In this document: piece by piece, positions 21,936-33,163 of the stretch
How positions within the stretch are numbered: the stretch's first letter is position 1
How the letters are laid out: each line of letters starts with the position of its first letter
Assembly (NCBI GenBank): GCA_034770075.1
Contig: CM068379.1
Location: 18,537,506 to 18,601,505 of the forward strand
DNA length: 64,000 bases
Origin: Aralia elata
Lineage: Eukaryota > Streptophyta > Magnoliopsida > Apiales > Araliaceae
Direction of reading: 5' to 3'
Position numbers and translations under genes: made by a program
The notes under the pieces: generated by a model
Seen by the model: the letters and a program-made list of their open reading frames with translations, nothing else
What the model was told of the DNA's origin: nothing
Database searches by the model: none

Positions 21936-24900
21936 ATGGAAACCCAAATTATACCTGGAAACCAACTATGCTTCGAGAGCTTTGACGAATCAGATAAGCA
22001 GTTCAGATGGATTCTATTCTTGTTGAGGAAGGCTGGATTTTATGAAGCTCTGAATACCAACACCAGAGTGTACTCAAGCTTGGTGAAAGAATTCTATCTG
22101 AATGGTGAATATGAAGATGGCATTCTAATGACTAAAGTGAATGGAAAGTCTTATCAGTTAAGGGCTAAGGAAGTAAACAGTGCCTTGGGTTTCTCATCTG
22201 AAGGTATCACCACTCTCAACCTCATCGACACAGAAGCTGGGATAACTAAAATGGGATACAAGAAAAACCCAGAGCTCAGAGGAATGAAAAAGAAGGAGTT
22301 TCCTCAAAACTATGAATTGCTAGCAGACATAGTGGGAAAATATATCCTATGTAAGGATTCTGCTCATGACTCTGTCAGCGATCTTCAGTTGAGAGTCATG
22401 ACGACCATCAAGATGAAGGTGAAAATGAATTTTGGAGCCATCCTGCTGAGTTGGATTAGAAAGTGGATAATAGAAGCTGAGAAGAAGAAGTCAACAAGGA
22501 AACAACAAGTTCCCAAGATGCTATATGGGAGGTTTATCAATATCCTGTTAAAGAAGGTTTTCTAAAGGAAACAATTAGGGATAATGATGGAGAAACCTTA
22601 AATGTTAACAAAAAGATAACCCCCAAGTTGTTTGACGACTGGAAAAGATGTCCTGTTAAGATCTTCGATCAAGACAATCAGAGGACAGTGAGGCAACTCA
22701 GAGTGAAGCACAGAAGCCTGAAAAGAAAAGGAAGAAAGCTATGGTTGAAGAAACCTCAAATGAAGAAGAAGAGCCAATTAAACTCTTAAGAAAGAATAAA
22801 GGGAAGAAGGAGAGTGAAAGGCCTAAGGAAATATTCCAGGCCTCTACTGAGCATCAAGAGGAGACATCTCAGGGCTTTATTGCCCTTCTTATTTTTGATG
22901 AAGTCTCCACAACAGACAAACCTCAAAAGAAAAAGAAGAAGAAGGCAGAAGAATGAGGCGATGAGTCCATTACTCTCTCTGAAGTGAAGAAGAAAGGAAA
23001 AAGGAGTAAGCACTCGAAGAAGGTTGCTTTGTCTCCAATCGTAGAGCATTCTAGCTTCTCAGTTGCAGAGTCAGCAATGGGTACTCATGATGATGAAATG
23101 ACAAAGAAGGCTGATGAGCCTAAATAAACTATTGGTACTGGAGAAGAAATGGCTGGGATGGCTGACATGCTGGAGCCTCAAGGTGAAAGTGATGAGATAG
23201 CTGTGGAGGATTCAAACCCTGAGCCGAAGAAGAAGAGAAGAAAGTTAATTCGATTGGCAGATAAGGAGAAGATTCTAGAAGAGAAAGAAGCTCATTTTGA
23301 GGGGGAATGGTCAGTGGTCAACCCAAGCCCACCTATTGATTCAGCAGATCAAACAAGAATTATTGAGTCTGTTGTTATTGATGTCATGGTGGAGTATAAT
23401 TCACCTGCTTCTGAGCACATCAATGCACAGTTTGAGAGGGATTAACTAGAAAAAAGTCAATCAGCCTCTTCAATACCTCTAGAAACAGAAGCAGAGGAAC
23501 ACGTCGTAGAGCTCACTAATGAAACTTATAATGATCATCCAGAAGTTGAGTTCATTGGTGAGACTTCTTAAGAAAATCCAGATGTTGAGTTCCTTCGTGA
23601 GACCCATCAAGAGCAGAGGAGGAAAAGTACAACTTAGAAGTCAATTGTTTACAATGATCAAAGTGAACAACTGTACTTCTTTCTTCCAATGATGCCCCTA
23701 TTTCGAGCATTACTTCACAACGACTTGAGTTTCATTTCATGGACGTTCAAGTTATATCCAAATGTGAAGCTAATGTCTCAGAACAACCCTCCAATCGTCG
23801 AGTATGCTAGAAAGACGATTCAATACAACAACTTTTCTTCAGGTACAAACACAAATGTACTTATACTTCTATTTTCCTTATTTGTGTTTAATGCACCTTA
23901 TCAATCATTTCTTGGTTGCACTAATGAGTTTGTAGAGTCATCATCTGCGTCCTCTAAGTCATCTCTCTCTCCAGTCGAAGAGTTTCAACACTCTTTTGAT
24001 CATGTAAATTCATCACCTTCTCAATTCGTAGAGTCTCAACACTCTACGGATGATATAAATAAAGCAAACTCACCTATTGTAGAGTCCCAACCCTCTACAG
24101 ATAACTTACAAACTACTAACACTCTGATTATAGAGTCTCAAAACCCTACGATCAATATTGAAAATACTAGCTCACCTACACACATACCCACTCAACTCCA
24201 CTCTACATCTCCATCATCTATAAATGTTTCAAATTTTATTTTAACACCAATAACCTCTCCACTAAATCCTTCATCTCCTGTACAAGATGTAAAACCTATA
24301 TAATTCCCATACTAATTATAGAGCAACCAAATTAACCTCTCTCTCTCGAGCTGATATACCCTCATCCTCGCTCAATGAATTCTTTAATCTTCTTCTGGCA
24401 ATAACAAATTTGTCTTGGAGTGATAAGGGAGATTCTGAAGCTACACCGAATCAAATTATGGAGCGAGTATCTGTACTACTAACTACTGAGAAACTTAAGA
24501 GTTAATTGGCTTTGGTCACTCAAGATATTAACGAAGAACTTGAAGGCAACTCAATGGAAATTCATCAAAAGATGAACAGGGTTATTGAAGCAGCTGCAAA
24601 TGTACCAACAGAGATGGGTAAAGAATTCAATAAATAAATGAAGTCTATGTTCAAAGATATGTCTAACAGTCTCCGTCAAAGCGATTAGGTCTTTCTGAAG
24701 ACTATTGATGATCATAAGAAGGTTGTCCAAGAATTGCAGCACCAAAACGAAAATCAAATCATGCTCCTAGCTGACAAAGTCTTCGAGCTAAGCTCCACTC
24801 TCTCAGAATTCAAGCATGACATGACTAGACGTACTGACAATACTCTAGCTATTGTTCATCAGCAGAGTGATGAAGCTGCAGCCATGCAAAGAGAGATAAG

Positions 24901-25120
24901 AGGTGATACTTCTATGATCTCTTCCCAACTTTAAGAACTTGTGATTATAGTACAACACCTCTCTGAGCTGAATAATGACAAAAAGGGGGAGAAAGAAAGG
25001 GAAAGGAGAAGTCAGGAAGACAAGGGGAGTCATGGAGATAGGGGGAGACAGTGGAGTCAAGGGAAACAGAAGCAAACACCTCCTCAAAGGAAAGAACCTT
25101 CGCCAAGGGGAGAAGATTGA
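21936..25120 (+). pseudogene. Envelope-like third gene of SIRE derivative 1
   Basis: It opens with an ATG at 21936. The first 209 codons (to 22565) carry motifs such as VYSSLVKEFYLN, VNSALGF and NYELLADIVGKY, shared with the copies at 56616 and, minus strand, 28015. They resemble the putative plant transposon protein domain (LVREFYAN type). A frameshift follows, then Lys/Glu-rich low-complexity sequence (22741-23445), a Ser/Thr/Pro region with IVESQ-type repeats (23926-24160), and a coiled coil (about 24480-25000) broken by stops. The PPT lies 500 bp downstream. The position between pol and 3' LTR matches the envelope-like gene of SIRE elements, whose function is unproven. Confidence 0.7.
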
Positions 25121-25630
25121 AAACTTCCTTAAGCTCTACCGATAGATCGTGGCCAAGGGAAGATTGGATCGTCGAGTGCAGTAACGCTAACTGGAATAAG
25201 AGTTCCATCTGGAGATCCGGCTTATCTGAACAGAAACCTTCAAGGGACTCGTCTTGTAGGAGAAGAAAGGACATTCTCTTCATTTATTCCTGATCTTGAT
25301 CCACGAGATTCTATTGAGGAAATTCAAAGAAAAGTTACTGAGGAAAGAGAAGCTTATCTTCGTAGAGTTGGAAGCTGAAAAGGAATGGGCTTGCTCTAGA
25401 AAAGAAAAGCAAAAGGAGGAAATAGTAAGTTCATTTTTATATTTTTCCTCTGCTGAATTTTATTTGATGTAAAACTGATGAACTTTGTAAAATCTTTTAA
25501 TCATCAATAAAATTTATTCTTTTCACCCATAAATATAGTTTTTCATTGTATGCTTAGGACATGTTTACTTTTATGTTCTTTGTATCATAGAACTAATGGA
25601 TGTTTTGAAATTACTGGTTTTGTCATCATC
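25121..25630 (+). other. Non-coding stretch before PPT
   Basis: AT-rich 3' region after the envelope-like gene, with no gene. The context tttgtcatcatcaaa just ahead of the PPT is typical of SIRE elements. Confidence 0.5.
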
Positions 25631-25644
25631 AAATAGGGGGAGAT
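25631..25644 (+). promoter_or_regulatory. Polypurine tract of SIRE derivative 1
   Basis: AAATAGGGGGAGAT directly before TGTTAGGATCTG. Confidence 0.85.
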
Positions 25645-26700
25645 TGTTAGGATCTGTATTTGTAAATTTTATGATATGATTATAATGTATAATTGTTCAG
25701 TAATTTATTATAAAGTCCTTAAAAAAGAAATATTGTACAAGGACTTAGAATAGAACGATCAAACTGTTAGATTGATCCTTTGAGCTAATCGGATGTATAG
25801 TTGATAGGATCAAATCGATTGTATTAAACGATCGTAGAGTTACTCTGCCTATTTATAAAGTAAAATTATGTTCGCAGAGTAAGTCTTGAGTTTGTAGTTC
25901 AATAGTCAGATGATCGTAGAACAAGAATGAAGTTCAAAGCAGAATCGTCGAGCAGATAGTAGAGCTGTCTATATAATCGTCGAACAGATCATGAAGATGC
26001 ATAACAATCATGAAGCAGATCGTAGAGTGACTCTGCCTATTTGTAATAAGAAAGATGTTAGTAAAGTACTTTATGTGTTCAGTAAGCATCAGAAAAAAGA
26101 TTACTGAAACCATAATATTATCTCAGAGTTGAAGATGGAATAGCAGTCTACAATGATCGTAGAACTGCATTCGGAGTCGTAAAGTGAAAGCTGAGATCAC
26201 AATAAACAAGGTGAAGTTCGCAAAGTCTGCTACAACATTATACAAAGATATTTGTAGAGCAGACAGACGAAGTACTTCTGAAGTTCGTCAAGCAAATCGT
26301 AGAACTACCTTATCAATCGTAGAGCAAAATGTCAAGCAAAGCTAATCAAGACTCTACGTTCTTTAGCGAACTCAACGATCAAGTCAAGGCTAAAAAACAT
26401 GTCAAAACTGTCATAAGACTGACAATTTCAGAGCAGAATAGAGCAGAGCAAAGATGTCAAGTATATTTCTCACCATCTTCAAATTTAGAGAAGAGGATCA
26501 ATATGAAGCTGAGTCGAAATGGCTAGAATGAAGATGTGACATCACTAATATGGGGTGAAAGAGTCTGCAGTCTGATGGGACATTTACAGAGCCAAAAACA
26601 AGATATATACCTACCCTCAAATCAATTGTCAGAGTATAGCAGAGAGCAGAACATTAAATGCACCAATGGGAACTCTCCAACGGGACAATTTCTGAAGGTC

Positions 26701-26708
26701 TATAAAAG
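26701..26708 (+). promoter_or_regulatory. LTR TATA box
   Basis: TATAAAAG; a near-identical element occurs on the minus strand in the SIRE-M LTR (50542-50549). Confidence 0.6.
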
Positions 26709-26918
26709 GCGTACGAGGATTCAAATCCAAGTACGAATCACCAAAAAAGAATAAAAAGTTGAACCTCTGCTAAATTATCAAAAGCTCCATTCTACGACTC
26801 ATAAAAAGTTCAAAGCGGCTAAGTACCAGAAGAAGTCAAGCATCATTACAAAGCTTAGCAGCACCTCAAACGCAATCAATATTCAGTTGTGATTCACTTG
26901 GTCTTAGTGACCATTACA

Positions 26919-27125
26919 CCAAGTTCAAGGGACTTGAAGAGATCTTGGTGATCTGGGACTAAGTGTCCACTTTGCCAAGTTGAAAAAACTTGAAAAGGGC
27001 TAGGAGTCCTGGGCTAAGGGTCCAAATTGCCAAGTTGAAGAAACTTGAAGAGATCTTAGTGTCATTATCTTAGTGACTAAAATCCAAGTCTGCTAGGCTT
27101 GAAGGAACCTAAGTGGTTCTGTTGT
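26919..27125 (+). repeat. Four units of about 56 bp with CCAAGTT...ACTTGAA
   Basis: Starts at 26919, 26975, 27030 and 27084. Most units hold CCAAGT(T/C) and (A/G)CTTGAA, which can pair as a small hairpin. Related 56-bp units end the LTRs of derivative 2. Confidence 0.8.
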
Positions 27126-27469
27126 AAATGGTCATAGTGACCTTATCCTTAGTGGATATCCCACTCGCGGAGTGAAAAAGTAGATTAGGAGTTATTCAGT
27201 CTTCGATCCACTTAAAACATCTTGTGTCATTTCCTTTCAGCATTTACATTTTGTCATTTAACTGTTATATCTTTATGTGACTCATTGCCACAAACCTAAA
27301 TCAGAACTGTGATTTCAATAAATCTTTAAGGGGGATTTTACAATCATATTCCGCTGTGCTAAATATATTGAATTGATTTATTATCTGGTTTTAACTTTGA
27401 AAAGGAAAAGTTTTTAAAGGATTTATTCAACCTCCCTTCTAGATCCCTTTGTGCCTCTGGGAAACAACA

Positions 27470-28015
27470 TGTAGCCTTTTTCTTCTTAGCATATTTAAAC
27501 TACTTGGAGATCAATTCTGACAGAACTGCTCTAAAATTTATCTTTTTCTCCATGGTTATGGCTGACATAATCTTTGGTTGAAGATCACTGATAGAGTCAT
27601 GAGCAGAATCCTTCTAGAGAAAGCAATTTCCTACAATAGCATCCAAGAACTCAAAATCTTGGGGGAATTCCTTCTTCTTGACCCCTTTTAGCTTTGGGTT
27701 CTTCTTATACCCCATAAACTCTGGCCCTTTTTTCACATCGACGTCTTCAAAATTTAGGGCTCTTTCATTCATGAACCCTAGAAGGTTGTTGATTTTCATG
27801 ACATCATAAGTGAGAGTAATGTCTCTCACTTTGGTGGTGATGATTTTGTTTATATAAGAGCTATTGACATAGACTCTTCCACCCTTTTTGTGAAAGATCC
27901 TTGTATTGGTGCTCAGGGCGCCGTAGAACCCTGCCTTCTTCACCAAATGGGCTTCAACACCTTCGAACTCATTGAAGCAGATAAGATTTCCTAGGATAAC
28001 ATGACAAGTTGACAT
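27470..28015 (-). pseudogene. Envelope-like gene of SIRE-M, truncated
   Basis: It opens with an ATG at 28015 (MSTCHVILGN). 133 codons are open to a stop at 27614, and homology continues (DSAHDSISDL) until the end of the derivative 1 LTR at 27469/27470. Motifs parallel those at 21936 and 56616: KKAGFYGALSTNTRI, INNLLGF, YKKNPKLKGVKKKEFPQ. The C-terminal half is lost. Confidence 0.75.
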
Positions 28016-28561
28016 GATTCGAATGGTTGATTTTATCTAGAAAGAAAAGAAATAAGTTAAGATTTGCAAACTTGTAAGATAAATTAGGGCTTAGAGAGAG
28101 AATTGAGAGTTGAGAGCAGATGAATCGGTAAAAGCAAAATTAAAATTTTAAAAGATAAATATACTTCCCTCTATTTTAGATGAGTGGGACACACGTTGAA
28201 TAGTTGTTGGATGCACATTCTGGCTTAACTGCAACTTACAACTGTAAGGCAGTTACTTTATCAGATTACGCGATTAAGCTTATTTTACCTTGCACACGCC
28301 TTAACTTCTGAATGTCTGCTAAATGATTTGATAGATATTATAGAGCTTTCTCTCATAAAGCATCTTTGATTCTACAATTCCCTTTTTACTTTACGATTTA
28401 CTCTACGAACTTTGCTTCACTTTCTCTAGTTCTATAATTTCCTCCTGTAGAGTTAGTTTCTCCAAAGCATAATATTAAGAATTTAAAATCAACATTCCTA
28501 ATTCACTTATTAACTTATTGAATCTGGATTCGTCTAATGGTTAAATAAACACATCAGCTAA
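28016..28561 (-). other. SIRE-M spacer between RNase H and envelope-like gene
   Basis: Non-coding. The part nearest the ATG (about 28016-28206) holds the conserved leader block on the minus strand, with a GCCCTAATTT telobox-like word and a T-rich CTAG just before the ATG. The rest is AT-rich with several (T)CTACGA words. Confidence 0.6.
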
Positions 28562-31508
28562 TTAGTTTTCAGTAGAGATAAAATGTAAAGATATATTTCT
28601 ATTTTGAACATGATCTCTTATAAAATGATGTCTTATATCTATATGCTTTGTCCTAGAATGCATAACAGGATTATGGGTGATTGCAATTACACTAGTATTA
28701 TCACAAAATATAGGAATAAATTTGAATTCAAACCCATAGTCAGCTAGTTGGTTCTTTATCCAAAGAATTTGAGTACAACAACTACCAACAATAATGTACT
28801 CAGCTTCTGCAGTTGAAGTGGATACTGAGTTTTGCTTCTTGCTGAGCCATGAGACCAATCTATTTCTAAGCAGTTGATACGTTCCACTAGTATTTTTCAT
28901 GTCTTTTTTGCATTCTGCAAAATCAGCATCTGAATATACAATTAGATCAAAGGGAGACTCCTTGGGATACCATAATCCCAGATAGGGAGTGCCCTTGAGA
29001 TATCTGAAAATCCTTTTAACAGACATTAAACGAGACTCTTTAGGGTTAGCCATAAATTTAGCACAAATGCATGTAACAAACATAATATATAGTCTACTAG
29101 TAGTTAAGTAAATGAGAGATCCAATCATACCTTTGTATTGTATAATATATCCAATCATACATCTGTATTGAGTAATATCAACACTTTTACCTTGTTTATC
29201 TTTGTCAAGCTTAGTTGCAGAGGCCATTGGAATTTTCATAGGGGTAGTTGATTCCATGTCATACTTCTTGAGTAAATCTTTGATGTACTTGGATTGGTTG
29301 ATAAATATGCTTTTATCAATCTGCTTTACTTGTAATCCAAGAAAGAATTCAGCTCTCCCATTATGCTCATCTCAAATTTGCTTTGTACAAGCTTGACAAA
29401 TCTGTCACACAAATGTTTATCAATAGAACCAAATATAATATTATCTACTTAAATTTATACTAACAATGTTTTATCCTTATGTTTCCTAAGAAATAATGTT
29501 GTGTCTACTCTATCTCTGGTGAATCCTTTTTTAATAAGAAAATTAATTAATGTTTTATACCATGCCCTAGGTGTCTGTTTTAGTCCATATAGTGCTTTAT
29601 CTAATCTATAGACATAATTAGAATGAGTAGGATTGACAAAACCTGGAGGTTGTTCAACATAAACCTCTTCTTGAAGTTCTCCATTGAAGAAAGCACTCTT
29701 GAGATCCATCTGGAATACTTTTAACTTCATGTGGACAACATATGCAAGGAAGATTTTGATGGCTTCAAGTCTTGCTACATGTGCAAATATTTCATCATAG
29801 TTGATTCCTTTTTCCTGATATTACCATTAGGCTACCAACATTGCCTTGTTCCTTATGATCACTCCATCTTTATCCATTTTGTTTCTGAATACCCATTTGA
29901 TGTCGACGATTGGATGATCTCTAGGCCTTGGAACTAATCTCCATACTTTGCTTCTTTTAAACTGGTTCAACTCTTCTTGCATAACTTCAATCCAGCTTGA
30001 ATCTTCCAAAGCTTCTTCAATCTTCTTCGGCTCCATTTGAGAAAGAAAGCATAGGAAAAAGCATTCATTCTGAGTTGCAGACCTAGTCCTAACTCTTGCA
30101 TCTCCAATAATCAAGTCTTGAGAGTGATCTTTCGCTTAGCTACTTCCAGTTAGAACATCAGTCCTCATGTCTTCTTGTCTGAGTTCTTCAAGATCTTGCT
30201 CTAGTTCAAGTGAATCTTTAATTCATAGAGTTCCCATCACAGGAATTACTGACTCTATGATCTCTTGTTATGGCCCTACGATCGCTAGATCTTTGATCGT
30301 AGGGTTCTCCTACTCTACATCTGCTTGGTCCTGCTCTATAATTTCGTCGAAAGACACAAGTTTTCCTGGTTCCCCATTATCAGTTCATCAAACGTGACAT
30401 GAATTGACACTTCAACGCTCAACGATTTCTTATTGAATATTCTCTATGCCTTACTATCCACAGAGTATCCAAGGAAAATTTCTTCATCTGACTTAGGTTG
30501 AAACTTGGTCAGATATCTCTTGCCCTTGTTGAGGATATAGCAAGCACAACCAAAGACATAAAAATAACCAATATTTGGCTTCTTCCCTTTCTATAAGTCG
30601 TAGGGTGTCATCTTGAAGGTGGAGTGGATGAGTGATCGATTCCGAGTGTAGCAGGCGGTGTTAACAACTATAGCCCAGAAATACTCAGGTAGCCTTACTG
30701 CGACTATAAGAGTTCTTCTTTCCTCTATAAGAGTTATGTTCTTCCTTTTAGCTACTCCATTTTGTTGATAAGTTCTTGGAGCTGAGAAGTTATGATGAAT
30801 ACCATTATCCTCACAGAACTTATCTACCTTAGAGAAATCGAACTCTCTACCATGATCACTCCTTATAGTCTTGATCTTCTCGCCCTTCTCATTCTTAACC
30901 AGCTTGAAAAACTTGATCAACTAAGAGCTAGTTTCATCCTTAGAGCTTAGAAAAAATATCCATATGAATTTGGTATAGTCATCCACTACAACCAGTGAGT
31001 ACCTTTTTCCTCCAAGGCTGACAGTTGGAATAGGCGCAAAAAGATCCATATGAAGCAGTTGCAGAGGGCTACCATTAAAGTTGATTGTCTTGTTCTTGAA
31101 TCAGACTTTCGTTTGCTTCTCTAGCTGACAGGCTTTATAAGGCTTTTCCTTGACAAAGTTTAGCTTGGGTAAACCTGAAACTAGATCTTTGGAGGCAAAC
31201 TTTGACATATTCCTAAAGTTCAAGTGAGACAACCTTTTATGTCATAATCAGCTGACATTTTCTGAAGCTGTAGAAAAGAAGCATACAGTCTTTGTTGAAC
31301 TCAACTTAGCTAGATTCACCACATACACATTGCCTTCTCTAGTTTTGGTTAGTTTTAGAGAATTTAATTCTAGGTCTCTGACTTAACATTAGTTGTTAAA
31401 GAAGATTACTTGGTGCCCTTTATCATATAATTGGTTGATACTCAGGAGATTGTGCTTCAGGCCTTCAACAAATGCCATCTTGTTGAAAGAAACTGAACCA
31501 TTTCCTAA
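28562..31508 (-). pseudogene. SIRE-M pol: integrase, reverse transcriptase and RNase H, broken
   Basis: On the minus strand from 31508: a zinc-binding region (KRLSHLNFRNM), then an integrase core with HMDLFAPIP, IRSDHGREF and a core end GVAKRKN (30920-30591). A variable region follows, then RT with VFRNKMDKDGVI (about 29900) and MDLKSAFFNGEL (about 29715). The catalytic YVDD position near 29450 reads as a stop followed by VDNIIFG, so the second Asp is lost. RNase H (29257-28562) keeps VYSDADFAECKKD, STAEAEYI and HIDIRHHFIRD. Several stops make it non-functional. Confidence 0.88.
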
Positions 31509-32315
31509 TGATGGACTCCACAACACGCTTGCGTGAGGTGGTCGTCGGCTGGATCATTTCTAACAAGTTGATAAGATCGATAGCTTACAACACGTTAACC
31601 CCTCGCCTATATGTAGACGGTAATCTTAGTACAATTTCTTGCTTATGAATTCTGTGTAGGATGAACACTAATGACACCTCGACTCCTCGCTTATATTGAA
31701 GCGGTAATCTTGGTACAATCGACGATTATTGCAGTAGAAGACGCCACACACAACTATGAATGGTTGTATGATAAGTCAATTATGAATCTCAAAAGAAGGA
31801 CTAAGGAATACTTAGGAATTCTTCAAGAACCACAAGTAGAGAAACAAACTCACAATAATATTGATAATCTATTATTCAAGTTTTAGTTCATTACAACAAT
31901 GATCCTATTTATACTAAGCTTGAGAACAATCTAGAATCAAACAAACCATAGCAAATGCTGAAAAACATCATTACATAAAACATGGAACCCTATTTTGGGG
32001 AAAGAAACAATTGGTGGAAACACCATTACCTAAAACATGGAACCTTGTTTTGGGGAAGGAATTAATTGCTGGAAAACACCATTTCCTAAAACATGGAACC
32101 TTGTTTTAGGGAAGGAATTAATTGGTGGAAAACACCATTTCTTAAAACATGGAACCCTATTTTGGGGGAAGGAATCCCGCAATCCAAGCGTCTTAGGAAC
32201 CATTCCAAGCATCCTTGAATTGAAATCAATCCATTCACTAATGATCGTTCGTTGATTCCTTGATACTTGAGTCGAATGAATGGCATAAAATTCTGACCCC
32301 CTCATGCTTGTATCA
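31509..32315 (-). repeat. Left (3') LTR of gag-only element
   Basis: 807 bp, the same length as its partner and nearly identical. In element orientation it runs from TGATACAAGC to ...GGAGTCCATCA. A minus-strand TATAAATA is at 31906-31913. A 60-80-bp unit with aaaacatggaaccytrttttggg is repeated about four times (31979-32170). Confidence 0.92.
31906..31913 (-). promoter_or_regulatory. LTR TATA box (left LTR of gag-only element)
   Basis: TATAAATA on the minus strand; the equivalent in the right LTR is 35793-35800, which would drive the element. Confidence 0.55.
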
Positions 32316-32330
32316 TCCCCCTCCTCTTCA
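32316..32330 (-). promoter_or_regulatory. Polypurine tract of gag-only element
   Basis: On the minus strand GAAGAGGAGGGGGA directly precedes the LTR start TGATAC. It is read as Glu-Glu-Glu-Gly-Asp within the end of the long frame. Confidence 0.8.
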
Positions 32331-32510
32331 CAAGGATTTGCCCTCAAATTTGGCATCACCCTCTCTCGAAAAGGATTGATCCACAAATCAGACTCTACAT
32401 TAAAACAAACTAAGTTAACAACTGAAATGTAATTAATACTGCAACTTGCGAAAACACATACATATGGAGTAAGACAAACACAAATAAAAATCTGAAAAGT
32501 TATATTCCCT

Positions 32511-32990
32511 CCTGGATCAAATATCATCATATAGGTCTCCCTTCGAAGCATATACTTCCATTTACGAATTCCTAGATCAAAAGACTTTCTTGTGATCTCG
32601 GTTGTTTGGAAATATACCCATCGATGACTTCCCGGATCAAAGGATAATCTAGTGAACTCATCCACTTGTAACATCAAATACTCCACTGCACCTGGGTCAA
32701 ATACCCATCTTTGTAAATTTGCACATCGTATGTGCATATACACACGAATTCCTGGATTGGACACAAATGATACCAATTGATAGTCTCCTCCTGGATCTAA
32801 TATCAATTCATGGATTGCTTCAAGCTTCATTAATTTACATTCATGAATCCCTGGATCAAAAATCAACTTGAGGATCTCGTGCATTTGTAAATACATCATT
32901 TTCAACGATCCTGGATCAAATATTTATTGTTGAAACTCATCACATTGTTCAAGCAAGCTCTCTTGAGTTCCTGGGTTGAACACAAAATAA
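32511..32990 (-). repeat. 60-bp tandem repeat encoding the FDPG units
   Basis: CCTGGATCAA or a variant starts at 32511, 32571, 32631, 32691, 32751, 32790, 32850, 32910 and 32970. Every step is 60 bp except one of 39 bp, all multiples of three. DNA identity between units is low outside the core, so the array is old. Confidence 0.9.
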
Positions 32991-33163
32991 AACCAATCAA
33001 TACGAATCTTTTGTATAATCATGGAAAAGTCAAGAAACTTAAATTCATATGTATAGTCTACTAAATCAAAATTCAAATTACTTCCCTGTAGACTCTCAAT
33101 ATAATGTTCAAATGGATCTACCTAACTTTCCAAGCTTTTCTCCTCGAAGAGTAAAATCCCATC

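Larger units (their letters stand above)
19910..27469 (+). mobile_element. SIRE-type copia derivative 1: gag remnant, no pol, envelope-like gene, 3' LTR
   Basis: It begins abruptly within gag at the zinc knuckle, so the 5' LTR and gag N-terminus are gone. Less than 500 bp remains where pol should be. The envelope-like region, PPT and 3' LTR follow. The right end (27469) abuts SIRE-M envelope-like sequence on the opposite strand, so the element was inserted into SIRE-M. The gag linker motif ending in WVPK and the PPT context catcatcaaataggggg are typical of the SIRE/Maximus lineage. Confidence 0.8.
25645..27469 (+). repeat. 3' LTR of SIRE derivative 1 (1825 bp)
   Basis: It starts TGTTAGGATCTG and ends GGGAAACAACA. 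It contains a stem-loop at 25713-25746 (arms AAGTCCTT and AAGGACTT), several ATCGTAGAG words, a TATA box at 26701-26708, and four units of a 54-56-bp repeat starting at 26919, 26975, 27030 and 27084. Its 3' end matches the LTR ends at 53435 and 62498. No partner LTR is present. Confidence 0.85.
32030..33163 (-). pseudogene. C-terminal part of gag-only polyprotein: 20-residue FDPG repeats and tail
   Basis: It is in the same frame as the two upstream parts. About nine units follow each other, each normally 20 residues with a core (F/L)(D/N)PG near the unit start and often MQ or LQ near the middle and E about four residues from the end. One unit is 13 residues. Two stops occur (near 33123 and 32925). 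The tail NPCEEEGDDTSM resembles the extreme C-terminus of plant gypsy polyproteins and runs through the PPT into the LTR, stopping at 32030. The frame-keeping repeat suggests past coding function. No function is known to me. Confidence 0.6.

Noticed and set aside
21936..22565. Calling the third SIRE gene a true envelope protein
   Set aside because: No signal peptide, membrane anchor or cleavage motif is visible; only its position matches. Kept as envelope-like.
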